Positions 8,542 through 15,589 of a DNA stretch of 41,067 nucleotides are shown piece by piece. The DNA is from Streptomyces sp. ISL-11 (GTDB lineage Bacteria; Actinomycetota; Actinomycetes; Streptomycetales; Streptomycetaceae), in assembly GCF_018614525.1 (NCBI RefSeq), contig NZ_JAGGOL010000041.1:1-41067 (forward strand), written 5' to 3'. A program made the translations under genes and the position numbers. Position 1 is the stretch's first letter. Each line of letters starts with the position of its first letter. Under the pieces are notes generated by a model. It searched no databases. It saw nothing but the letters and a program-made list of their open reading frames with translations, and was not told the DNA's origin.

Positions 8542-9536
8542 CGGGTGGTCTCCTCGCCGGGGATGACGACGACGCGGCCGGTGGTCCGGCCGTCGGCGAC
8601 GCGCTGGACGGCGTCGGCGGCGCCCGTCAGCGGTACGCGCTCGCTGACGAGCGGCCGGACCGCGCCCTGAGCGGCGAGTTTCGTCAGCTCGTCGTGGCAG
8701 GCGCGGACGGCGGCCGGGTCCTTGGTGTTGTACAGGCCCCAGTGCAGGCCCAGGATCGAGTAGTTCTTCACCAGGGCGTGGTTGAGGGCGGCGGCGGGGA
8801 TGGTGCCGCTCGCGAAGCCGACGACCACGATGCGGCCTTCGAAGGCCACGCACTTGGTGGACCAGGTGTAGGCGTCACCGCCCACGGGGTCGTAGACGAC
8901 GTCCGCGCCGCGTCCGCCGGTGGCTTCCTTGACGGCCGCGACGATGTCGTCGCCGTGGCGGTCGAGCACCAGGTCGCAGCCGAGTGCGCGGGCCGCGCGG
9001 GCCTTCTCGGGGCCGCCGGTGACACCGATGACCGTGGCGCCGGCGGCCTTGCCGAGCTGGACGGCCGCGCTGCCGACGCCGCCCGCGGCGGCGTGGACGA
9101 GCAGGGTCTCGCCGGGCTGGAGGCGGGCGCGGCGGTGCAGGCCGAACCACCCTGTCTGGTAGCCGATGTGCAGGGCGGCGGCCTGGGCGTCGTCCAGCGG
9201 CTCGGGGGCGGGCAGGACGGTGCGGGCGTCGACGACCGTGCGCTCGGCGAAGCCGCCGGCGGGCAGGGGCGGCTGGGCGAGCACGCGGGCGCCGACGGTG
9301 CCCCGGGCGCCTTCGCCGAGGGCGAGGATCTCGCCGCAGATCTCCACGCCGGGCGTGAAGGGCAGCGGGGGGCGGACCTGGTACTGGCCGCGGCAGAGCA
9401 GGGCGTCGGGGAAGTTGACGGCGGCGGCCAGGACGCGCAGGAGGAGTTGGCCGGGGCCGGGTTCGGGGTCCGGGATGTCGCTCAGGCGCATCACGGTGCC
9501 GGGCTCGCCGGTCTCATGCACTCGCCATGCCTTCAT
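8538..9536 (-). CDS. NADPH:quinone oxidoreductase-like MDR-family protein
   Basis: This 332-residue medium-chain dehydrogenase/reductase starts MKAWRVHETGEPGTVMRLSD and has the GroES-like half (PFTPGVEICGEILALGEG near residue 80), then the Rossmann half with LLVHAAAGGVGSAAVQLGKA near 145, the NADPH-binding AxxGVG motif. No zinc-ligand cysteines are seen, which fits the QOR/zeta-crystallin subgroup. Family enzymes reduce quinones or enoyl compounds with NADPH. First gene of the operon with two acyl-CoA dehydrogenases, so an enoyl-CoA or enone reductase role in the same catabolic route is plausible (inference). The start is preceded by a promoter-like site at 9576-9595. Confidence 0.92.
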   Translation of the reverse strand: MKAWRVHETGEPGTVMRLSDIPDPEPGPGQLLLRVLAAAVNFPDALLCRGQYQVRPPLPFTPGVEICGEILALGEGARGTVGARVLAQPPLPAGGFAERTVVDARTVLPAPEPLDDAQAAALHIGYQTGWFGLHRRARLQPGETLLVHAAAGGVGSAAVQLGKAAGATVIGVTGGPEKARAARALGCDLVLDRHGDDIVAAVKEATGGRGADVVYDPVGGDAYTWSTKCVAFEGRIVVVGFASGTIPAAALNHALVKNYSILGLHWGLYNTKDPAAVRACHDELTKLAAQGAVRPLVSERVPLTGAADAVQRVADGRTTGRVVVIPGEETTR

Positions 9537-9575
9537 GGGGCCTCCACGGTGGGAAGGGGCGGCGTTTCCGGTCGC

Positions 9576-9595
9576 ATACTAAGCGGTCGCTAAGC
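9576..9595 (-). promoter_or_regulatory. Putative promoter/operator of the acyl-CoA dehydrogenase operon
   Basis: Read on the minus strand, a -10-like TAGTAT (9581-9576) lies about 40 bases upstream of the operon's start codon. It overlaps a repeated GCTTAG motif: two copies spaced 11 bases apart, with an inverted AGCG/CGCT core. This layout suggests a repressor site over the -10 box. No -35 box is convincing and the regulator is not in the immediate neighbourhood. Confidence 0.4.
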
Positions 9596-9749
9596 TCAGC
9601 GACAGGGGTCGGTCCGGGAAGGGCGCACCGCGCGCGTGAGGGCCCCGGGTGCCGTCACACGCCCAGGGTCCTCGGTTCCCAGCATGCCGCGCGCACGGTC
9701 GTCCGGGCGGCACGGACGGGGACGGCACCGCGCTCACCGGCCTCCGTGC

Positions 9750-10805
9750 TCACCGGCCTCCGTCCTCGCGGGCCCGCATGGTCGATTCGCGGCGCACGAG
9801 GCGGGGGGTGGCGTCCTGGACGCGTTCCGGCGGACCGCCGTCCAGGAGGGACAGCAGGCGTTCGGCCGCGTGCCGGCCGAAGGCGGCGGTGTCGCGGGAC
9901 AGGGCCGTCAGCGCCGGGTGGGTGCTGCGGCAGAGCACCGAGTCGTCCCACGCGATGATGGACAGGCCGTCCGGTACGGGCACGCCGAGCTCGGCGGCGA
10001 CGGCGAGGCCCGCCACCGCCATGACGTCGTTGTCGTAGACGATCGCCGTGGGCGGGCGCCCGGCCGCCAGCACCCGGCGGGTGGCCTCGGCCCCCTGCGC
10101 GTCGGAGTAGTCGGTGGTCACCGAGGTGACGTCCGACAGTCCGCGCCGGGCGGCCTCGGCCCGCAGGCAGGCCATGCGGCGGCGGGTGTGGGCGAGTTCG
10201 GGCAGACCGGCGATGTGGGTGACGCGGCGGTGCCCGAGGGCGTGGAGGTGGCCGACGACGGAGGCCATCGCCCCGGTGTCGTCGGCCCACAGGGTGGAGA
10301 TCGCGCCGTGGACGGCCTCCCCGTCGTCGGGTGCGCCGATGAGCACGGCGGGCAGGCCGAGTTCGTCGAGCAGGGCGGGGCGCGGGTCCCCCGCGCGGGG
10401 GTCGACGACGAGGAGGCCGTCGACGCGGCGCTCGGCCCACCAGCGGCGGTAGACCGCGCACTCGGCGTCGAGGTCCTCCACCACCTGGAGGAGCAACCCG
10501 AGGCGGCGGACCGCGAGCGCCTCCTGGATGCCGGAGACCAGCCGCAGGAAGAACGACTCGACGCCCAGGGTGCGGGCGGGCCGGGCGAGGACGAGCCCGA
10601 CCGTGGCCGCGCCCTCGCCGGACAGGGCGCGAGCGGCGGTGCTGGGCTGCCAGCCGAGCTGTTCGGCCACGCGGCGCACCCGTTCGCGGGTCGCCTCGGA
10701 GACCCCCGGGCGGCCGTTGAGCGCGAAGGACACCGCGCTCTCGGAGACGCCCGCGCGGCGCGCGATGTCCTTCATCGTCGGGCGGCGGGCCGGCGTGCGG
10801 CGCAT
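9750..10805 (-). CDS. LacI-family transcriptional repressor of the glycan locus
   Basis: The protein has 351 residues. The N-terminal HTH reads MKDIARRAGVSESAVSFALN (residues 11-30), followed by the hinge helix with QPSTAARALSG, then a periplasmic-binding-protein-like effector domain (VDGLLVVDPRAGDPRPALL; TAIVYDNDVMAVAGLAVAAE; GLSIIAWDDSVLCRSTHPAL). The hinge and the position of the HTH are as expected for sugar-responsive LacI repressors. The ATG at 10805 has GGGGGAG just upstream. It is divergent from the ABC transporter/glycosidase operon, and a perfect palindrome at 10923-10938 between them is the probable operator. The inducer is inferred to be a mannose-containing oligosaccharide. Confidence 0.93.
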   Translation of the reverse strand: MRRTPARRPTMKDIARRAGVSESAVSFALNGRPGVSEATRERVRRVAEQLGWQPSTAARALSGEGAATVGLVLARPARTLGVESFFLRLVSGIQEALAVRRLGLLLQVVEDLDAECAVYRRWWAERRVDGLLVVDPRAGDPRPALLDELGLPAVLIGAPDDGEAVHGAISTLWADDTGAMASVVGHLHALGHRRVTHIAGLPELAHTRRRMACLRAEAARRGLSDVTSVTTDYSDAQGAEATRRVLAAGRPPTAIVYDNDVMAVAGLAVAAELGVPVPDGLSIIAWDDSVLCRSTHPALTALSRDTAAFGRHAAERLLSLLDGGPPERVQDATPRLVRRESTMRAREDGGR

Positions 10806-10922
10806 GCTTCTCCCCCTGCTTCCCCCCCTCGGCGGGCCGTGCCGAAGTGCCGGAGGCGACGGCGGCTTCCCGGCGACCGCCGGTCCTACTGCCCTACTGA
10901 CCCACTGCCCAACTCCCCGCAG

Positions 10923-10938
10923 ACTAAAGCGCTTTAGT
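10923..10938. promoter_or_regulatory. LacI-type operator
   Basis: ACTAAAGCGCTTTAGT is a perfect 16-bp palindrome with the central CG step typical of LacI-family sites. It lies in the only gap between the divergent repressor and transporter genes and 14 bases upstream of a TTGACT -35-like box. Binding by the adjacent LacI protein is inferred. Confidence 0.8.
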
Positions 10939-10952
10939 GTGCGGCGGCAGTA

Positions 10953-10981
10953 TTGACTTCACTGCGGCCCGGGTGCAGTTT
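10953..10981 (+). promoter_or_regulatory. Probable promoter of the transporter/glycosidase operon
   Basis: TTGACT (10953-10958) fits a -35 box, and CAGTTT (10976-10981), 17 bases later, is a weak -10 candidate. The start codon of the binding-protein gene at 11042 lies about 60 bases downstream, behind an AAGGAG Shine-Dalgarno sequence (11026-11031). The operator palindrome lies just upstream. Confidence 0.45.
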
Positions 10982-11041
10982 TTGTTGCGCGCCTCCCCGT
11001 TCGCTCGTCTCCCCCGGTCCGACCGAAGGAGTTCGCCGGCC

Positions 11042-12337
11042 ATGCCACCGTCCCGTGGAGTTCTCGCCGTCACCGCACCGCTCCTGGCTTCCGCGCTGTT
11101 GCTCACCGCCTGCGGTTCCGGCGGGGACGGCGGAGTCGGGAACGCGGACGGCCGGGCCGAGGGCGGCATCACCTTCCAGACCTGGAATCTGCGCGGCAGG
11201 TTCAAGGACTACTTCGACGGCCTGATCGGGGAATTCGAGAAACAGAACCCCGGCGTCGAGGTCACCTGGCGGGACCAGCCCGCCGAGAACTACGCCGACA
11301 AGCTGAGCGCGGACGCCGCGGCCGGCACCCTGCCCGACGTCGTCAACGTCTCGCCCGATCTGTCGTACCCCCTGGCCAAGGCCGGGATGTTGATGAACCT
11401 GGACAAGGAGCGGGCCGCCGCCCGGTTCAAGGGCGAGTACACACCGGAGGCGTGGCAGGGCAACACGCTGCCGGGCCTGGACGGTTCGTACGCCTTCCCC
11501 TGGTATCTCAACACCGGTCCGCTCTTCTACAACAAGGCCCTCTTCCGGCGGGCCGGTCTCGATCCCGAGAAGCCGCCGAGGAGTTACGACGAGCTGTTCG
11601 CCGCCGCGGCCACGATGGCGGAGAAGTCCGGCGGAAAAATCGCGACGCTCGCGGGCACCCCGGCCATCGAGGACTTCGGCCGGTACGGGGTTCGGCTGAT
11701 GAACGCCGACGCCACCCGTTTCACCTACAACGAACCCAAGGGTGTCGAGCTGCTGACCAAGTACAAGGAGCTCTACGACCGCGGCGGCCTCGACGGGCAG
11801 GCACTCACCAATACGCCCGAGAAGTCCGGCCAGAAATTCCTGGAACAGAAGGTCGCCATGAATCCGGGCAGCGCCCACGACCTGGAGACGTTCAAGAAGA
11901 GCGCGCCCGGCCTCTACCGCGAACTGGGCATCACCGACGCCCCGAACAACACCGGCAAGCCGAACATGTACGTGATGGGCCTGGCCGTCGGTCGGCGGAG
12001 CAAGCACAAGGCCGCCGCCATCGCCTTCGCGCACTTCGTCACGGACCGGAGGAACCAGGAGGCGTTCGCCCACGAGGTCGCCGTCTTCCCCAGCACCGCC
12101 GGGTCGCTCGGCGACCCCTACTGGACCCGGGACGACGGCACCGACGAGGGCCGGGTGCGGGTCGCGGCGGCGAAGATGCTCAAGGGCGCGGTCAACTACA
12201 CACCCGTCGTGCTGAGCGAGGAGATGAAGGTCGTCCTCAAGAACGAGGTGGCCAAGGCGCTCCAGGGCAAGAAGTCCCCCCGGCAGGCACTCGACGACGC
12301 CGCCGCACAGAGCGACAAGCTCCTGCGGCGGAGCTGA
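11042..12337 (+). CDS. ABC transporter extracellular solute-binding lipoprotein (sugar)
   Basis: This 431-residue protein has a lipoprotein signal peptide ending LLTAC, with the lipidated Cys at residue 24. It follows the family-1 solute-binding fold: ITFQTWNLRGRFKDYFDGLI at the mature N terminus, LPDVVNVSPDLSYPLAKAG, and GSYAFPWYLNTGPLFYNKALF. It captures an oligosaccharide outside the membrane for the two permeases encoded next. The frame is open 35 codons further upstream, but I chose ATG 11042 because AAGGAG lies ten bases before it and the signal peptide begins there. The stop is two bases from the first permease start. By context the ligand is probably the Man(n)GlcNAc released from N-glycans. 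Confidence 0.93.
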   Translation: MPPSRGVLAVTAPLLASALLLTACGSGGDGGVGNADGRAEGGITFQTWNLRGRFKDYFDGLIGEFEKQNPGVEVTWRDQPAENYADKLSADAAAGTLPDVVNVSPDLSYPLAKAGMLMNLDKERAAARFKGEYTPEAWQGNTLPGLDGSYAFPWYLNTGPLFYNKALFRRAGLDPEKPPRSYDELFAAAATMAEKSGGKIATLAGTPAIEDFGRYGVRLMNADATRFTYNEPKGVELLTKYKELYDRGGLDGQALTNTPEKSGQKFLEQKVAMNPGSAHDLETFKKSAPGLYRELGITDAPNNTGKPNMYVMGLAVGRRSKHKAAAIAFAHFVTDRRNQEAFAHEVAVFPSTAGSLGDPYWTRDDGTDEGRVRVAAAKMLKGAVNYTPVVLSEEMKVVLKNEVAKALQGKKSPRQALDDAAAQSDKLLRRS

Positions 12338-12339
12338 CG

Positions 12340-13236
12340 GTGGCCGGACAGCCCGCACACGGCGTCCGCGCGCACCGGGCGGCCAGCCCCTGGCTGTTCC
12401 TGCTGCCCGGTCTCGCGGTCGTCGCCGCCTTCAGCCTCTACCCCTTCCTCACCACCGTCCATCAGGCGTTCACCGACGCGCGCACGCTCACCCCGGGCGG
12501 CTGGGTGGGGCCGCGGAACTTCCAGGACATGCTGGAGGACGAACAGTTCTGGGTGGCCCTGCGCAACAGCGGCCTGTACGTCGTGCTGGTCGTGCCCTGC
12601 ACCGTACTGCTGCCCCTGCTGCTGGCGCTGCTGGTCGGGAAGCGGCTTCCCGGCGTCGCCTTCTTCCGGGCGGCGTTCTACACCCCGGTGGTGGCCTCCG
12701 TCGTCGTGGTGTCGCTGATCTGGGGGTGGATGCTGGACGACCGCGGCCTGGTCAACGGCATCCTGCGCGTCCTGGGGGCCGGCCCGGTGGCCTTCCTCGG
12801 CGACCAGTGGCTGCTGCTGTTCAGCGCGATGGCGCTGACGGTGTGGAAGGGCCTCGGCTACTACATGATCATTTACCTGGCGGCGCTCGCGAACGTCCCC
12901 CGCGAGCTGTACGAGGCGGCCGCCGTCGACGGGGCGGGCACCGTACGCCGCTTCGTGAGCGTCACGGTGCCCGCCGTGCGCTCCACCATGGTCCTGGTCG
13001 GCGCGCTGTCGTCGGTGGCCGCGTTCAAGGTGTTCTCCGAGGTCTACCTGCTGGCCGGACCCACCGGCGGGCCGGCCGGACAGGACACCACCCTGGTCAT
13101 GCTCGTCCAGCGCACCGGCACCGGCCTCAACGGGCGCGTCGGCTACGCCAGCGCCCTCTCGCTGGTCGTCTTCGCCGTCACCCTGCTGCTGATGCTCCTG
13201 GTCCTGCGGGCCGGCCGGAAGGACGCCGACGCGTGA
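12340..13236 (+). CDS. ABC sugar transporter permease (MalF/UgpA type)
   Basis: This 298-residue membrane protein has about six hydrophobic segments, starting SPWLFLLPGLAVVAAFSLYPF. The conserved EAA loop that contacts the ATPase is ELYEAAAVDGAGTVRRF near residue 190. It starts at a GTG two bases after the binding-protein stop and ends in a GTGA overlap with the second permease, so the three are one translation unit. No ATP-binding subunit is encoded nearby. Streptomyces CUT1 importers usually share the general ATPase MsiK, so that is the expected partner. It forms half of the membrane channel for the imported oligosaccharide. Confidence 0.93.
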   Translation: MAGQPAHGVRAHRAASPWLFLLPGLAVVAAFSLYPFLTTVHQAFTDARTLTPGGWVGPRNFQDMLEDEQFWVALRNSGLYVVLVVPCTVLLPLLLALLVGKRLPGVAFFRAAFYTPVVASVVVVSLIWGWMLDDRGLVNGILRVLGAGPVAFLGDQWLLLFSAMALTVWKGLGYYMIIYLAALANVPRELYEAAAVDGAGTVRRFVSVTVPAVRSTMVLVGALSSVAAFKVFSEVYLLAGPTGGPAGQDTTLVMLVQRTGTGLNGRVGYASALSLVVFAVTLLLMLLVLRAGRKDADA

Positions 13237-14063
13237 ACGGGACGTCCGGCCGGCAAAGGGCCCTGCGGTACGCGCTGCTGCTCGCCGTGCTGGCCCTCAC
13301 CGTCGGCCCGTTCCTCTGGCAGCTGTCGACCTCGCTCAAGAGCACCACCGAGGACATCTACACCTATCCGCCCGGCTTCCTCCCCGAGCACCCCACCCTC
13401 GCGAACTACTCCGGCGTCGCCGACATCATCCCCGTCTGGGACTACGCCCTGAACTCGCTCCGGGTCGCCGCGGCCAGCGTGGTCACCAATCTCGTCGGCG
13501 CCTCCCTGGCCGGATACGCGCTCGCCCGGCTGCGCTTCCGCGGCCGGAGGATCGCCGGACTCGCCTTCGTGGCGGCCCTGCTGGTACCCCTGGAGTCCAT
13601 CCTCATCGCGCAGTTCACCATGATGCGCGACCTCCACCTCAACAACACCCTCATCGCCGTCGTCCTGCCCGGCGCCGTCGGCGCGCTGAACGTGCTGCTG
13701 ATGCGCAACGCCTTCGCCGGGCTTCCCCAGGAGGTCGAGGAGGCGGCCGTCATCGACGGCGCGAACGTGTGGCAGCGGTTCACCCGGATCGCGCTGCCGT
13801 CGGTGCGCGGCACCCTCGCCGTCGTCGCGATCTTCGCGTTCATGGGCGCGTGGGACGACTTCCTGTGGCCGCTGATCGTCCTCTCCGACGCCGACCGCTT
13901 CACCCTGACCGTCGGCCTGAACTTCCTGCACGGCACCTTCCAGCAGGACCCCCGCCTGGTCGCCGCCGGCACCGTCATCGCCGTCGCACCGCTGATCGTG
14001 ATGTTCGCCTGCCTCCAGCGGTACTTCTTCCGCGGCGTCGGCGAAGGCGCCGTCAAGGGCTGA
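13233..14063 (+). CDS. ABC sugar transporter permease (MalG/UgpE type)
   Basis: A 276-residue protein with about six membrane segments. The GTG start at 13233 overlaps the previous stop (GTGA). The EAA loop is EVEEAAVIDGANVWQRFTRI, near residue 170. The second-permease hallmarks are present: FLWQLSTSLKSTTED after the first segment, and FLWPLIVLSD near residue 210. It pairs with the preceding permease to form the transmembrane pore of the importer. The gene ends 31 bases before the GH5-like glycosidase, which probably continues the operon. Confidence 0.93.
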   Translation: MNGTSGRQRALRYALLLAVLALTVGPFLWQLSTSLKSTTEDIYTYPPGFLPEHPTLANYSGVADIIPVWDYALNSLRVAAASVVTNLVGASLAGYALARLRFRGRRIAGLAFVAALLVPLESILIAQFTMMRDLHLNNTLIAVVLPGAVGALNVLLMRNAFAGLPQEVEEAAVIDGANVWQRFTRIALPSVRGTLAVVAIFAFMGAWDDFLWPLIVLSDADRFTLTVGLNFLHGTFQQDPRLVAAGTVIAVAPLIVMFACLQRYFFRGVGEGAVKG

Positions 14064-14094
14064 CCACCCCGACCGCCCGAAGGGACGGACCCGT

Positions 14095-15333
14095 ATGCGC
14101 TTCGGCGTCAACTACACGCCCACCCGCGGCTGGTTCCACCACTGGCTCGACTTCGACCTCGACGACATCCGCGCCGACCTCGACTCCCTCGCCGTACTCG
14201 GCCTGGACCACATCCGGGTCTTCCCCCTGTGGCCGCTCTTCCAGCCCAACCGCACCCTGATCAGGCCGCGCGCCCTCGACCAGCTCGGCCGGCTCGTGGA
14301 CGCGGCCGGCGAACGCGGCCTCGACGTCGGCGTCGACGGCCTCCAGGGCCACCTCTCCAGCTTCGACTTCGTCCCTTCCTGGACCACCACCTGGCACCGC
14401 CGGAACCTCTTCACCGACCCGGATGTCGTCGAGGCCCAGGCGTCCTACCTGTCCGCCCTCGCCGGCGCCCTCGCCGACCGGCCGCACTTCCTCGGCGTGA
14501 CCGTCGGCAACGAGTTCAACCAGTTCTCCGGCGACCCCCACCCCGACCCCGACCGGATCCGGCCCGACCAGGCGGAGCGGTGGCTGCGGCGGATGCTCGA
14601 CGCGTGCGAGGAGGGCGCCCCCGGCCGCGCGCACCTGCTCGCCTCGTACGACGCCGCCTGGTACGACGGCACGCATCCCTTCACGCCCGCGCACTCCGCG
14701 CGGCTCGGCGCCATGACCGCCGTCCACTCCTGGGTCTTCAACGGCACCGCACAGCGGCATGGTGGCGACGGGGCGGCGACGGAGCGGCATGCCGCGTATC
14801 TGGTGGAGCTCTCCAAGGCGTGGGCCGAGGATCCCGGGCGCCCGGTGTGGCTCCAGGAGGTCGGGGCGCCCGCCCCGCACGTACCGCCCGAGCGGGCGGC
14901 GGCCTTCACGCGGGCGACGCTCGCCCACGCGCTGGACTGCCCCGGCCTGTGGGGGGTCACGTGGTGGTGCTCGCACGACGTGGACCGCGCGCTCGCGGAT
15001 TTTCCCGAGCTGGAGTACGGGCTGGGGCTGCTCACCCATGACCGGCGGGTCAAGCCGGCGGGTGAGGCGTTCGCCCGCGTCGCGCGGGAGTGGCGGGAGA
15101 AGGACCGGGCGGCGGCGGTGCGGCGGACGGGGGTGGTGCTGGACGTGGGGGACGGAGAGGGGGCGCCCGGGCGGGGGGTGTGCGGGCCGGGGGGTGCGTT
15201 CTTCTCGGCGTGGATGCGGGTTGCCTCCGGTGGGGGGAGGCCGGCGGTGGTGCTGGCTTCGTTGGCGGGGGATGGGGGGCATTTGCGGGCTCGGGGGATT
15301 GGGGAGGTGGTGGCGGTGGGGGATGTGGGGTAG
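14095..15333 (+). CDS. Cytoplasmic GH5-like glycosidase, probable Man-beta-1,4-GlcNAc beta-mannosidase
   Basis: This 412-residue protein begins MRFGVNYTPTRGWFHHW and has no signal peptide. A TIM-barrel glycosidase of clan GH-A is indicated by the acid/base region TVGNEFNQF (Glu near residue 139) and the nucleophile region WLQEVGAP (Glu near 254). The closest family I can recall is GH5 subfamily 18, whose bifidobacterial members cleave Man-beta-1,4-GlcNAc, the last core linkage after GH85 and GH38 action. Its place between a sugar importer and those two enzymes supports that role, but the subfamily was not tested. The 3' third switches from C-ending to G-ending codons and becomes strikingly G-rich; the last 60 residues (after about 350) are low in complexity, so the exact C terminus is less certain. 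Confidence 0.85.
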   Translation: MRFGVNYTPTRGWFHHWLDFDLDDIRADLDSLAVLGLDHIRVFPLWPLFQPNRTLIRPRALDQLGRLVDAAGERGLDVGVDGLQGHLSSFDFVPSWTTTWHRRNLFTDPDVVEAQASYLSALAGALADRPHFLGVTVGNEFNQFSGDPHPDPDRIRPDQAERWLRRMLDACEEGAPGRAHLLASYDAAWYDGTHPFTPAHSARLGAMTAVHSWVFNGTAQRHGGDGAATERHAAYLVELSKAWAEDPGRPVWLQEVGAPAPHVPPERAAAFTRATLAHALDCPGLWGVTWWCSHDVDRALADFPELEYGLGLLTHDRRVKPAGEAFARVAREWREKDRAAAVRRTGVVLDVGDGEGAPGRGVCGPGGAFFSAWMRVASGGGRPAVVLASLAGDGGHLRARGIGEVVAVGDVG

Positions 15334-15382
15334 GCGGGGTGGTTGGTGCGTTGGGTTTTCCCCGCCCCGCCCCTTCCCTCAA

Positions 15383-15524
15383 CCGGGGCGCGGCCCCGGG
15401 CCCGGTCCTCAAGCGCCGGACGGGCTGGGGGACCGTCATGGCGATCCGCCCCGCGGTAACGGTGTCCTCAAACGCCGGACGGGCTTGATGGGGTGGCCCT
15501 CGGTTCTCGAACGCCGGTCGAAGT
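15383..15524. repeat. Intergenic hairpin and copies of the TCCTCAA-GCCGGACGGGCT motif
   Basis: In the 256-base gap before the GH85 gene there is a perfect stem CCGGGGC/GCCCCGG (15383-15399). Two direct copies of TCCTCAA-(G/A)CGCCGGACGGGCT follow (about 15406-15426 and 15465-15485), then a diverged partial copy at 15504-15520. The same motif forms the hairpin arms of the composite elements at 4519 and 39357. No ORF in the gap looks coding. It may terminate or attenuate transcription between the GH5 and GH85 genes. Confidence 0.6.
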
Positions 15525-15589
15525 CGATGACCGGGCCCACGGCCTCAGGTGCCACAACGACGTGACTTGATCGCACGGAATGGAGCCTC

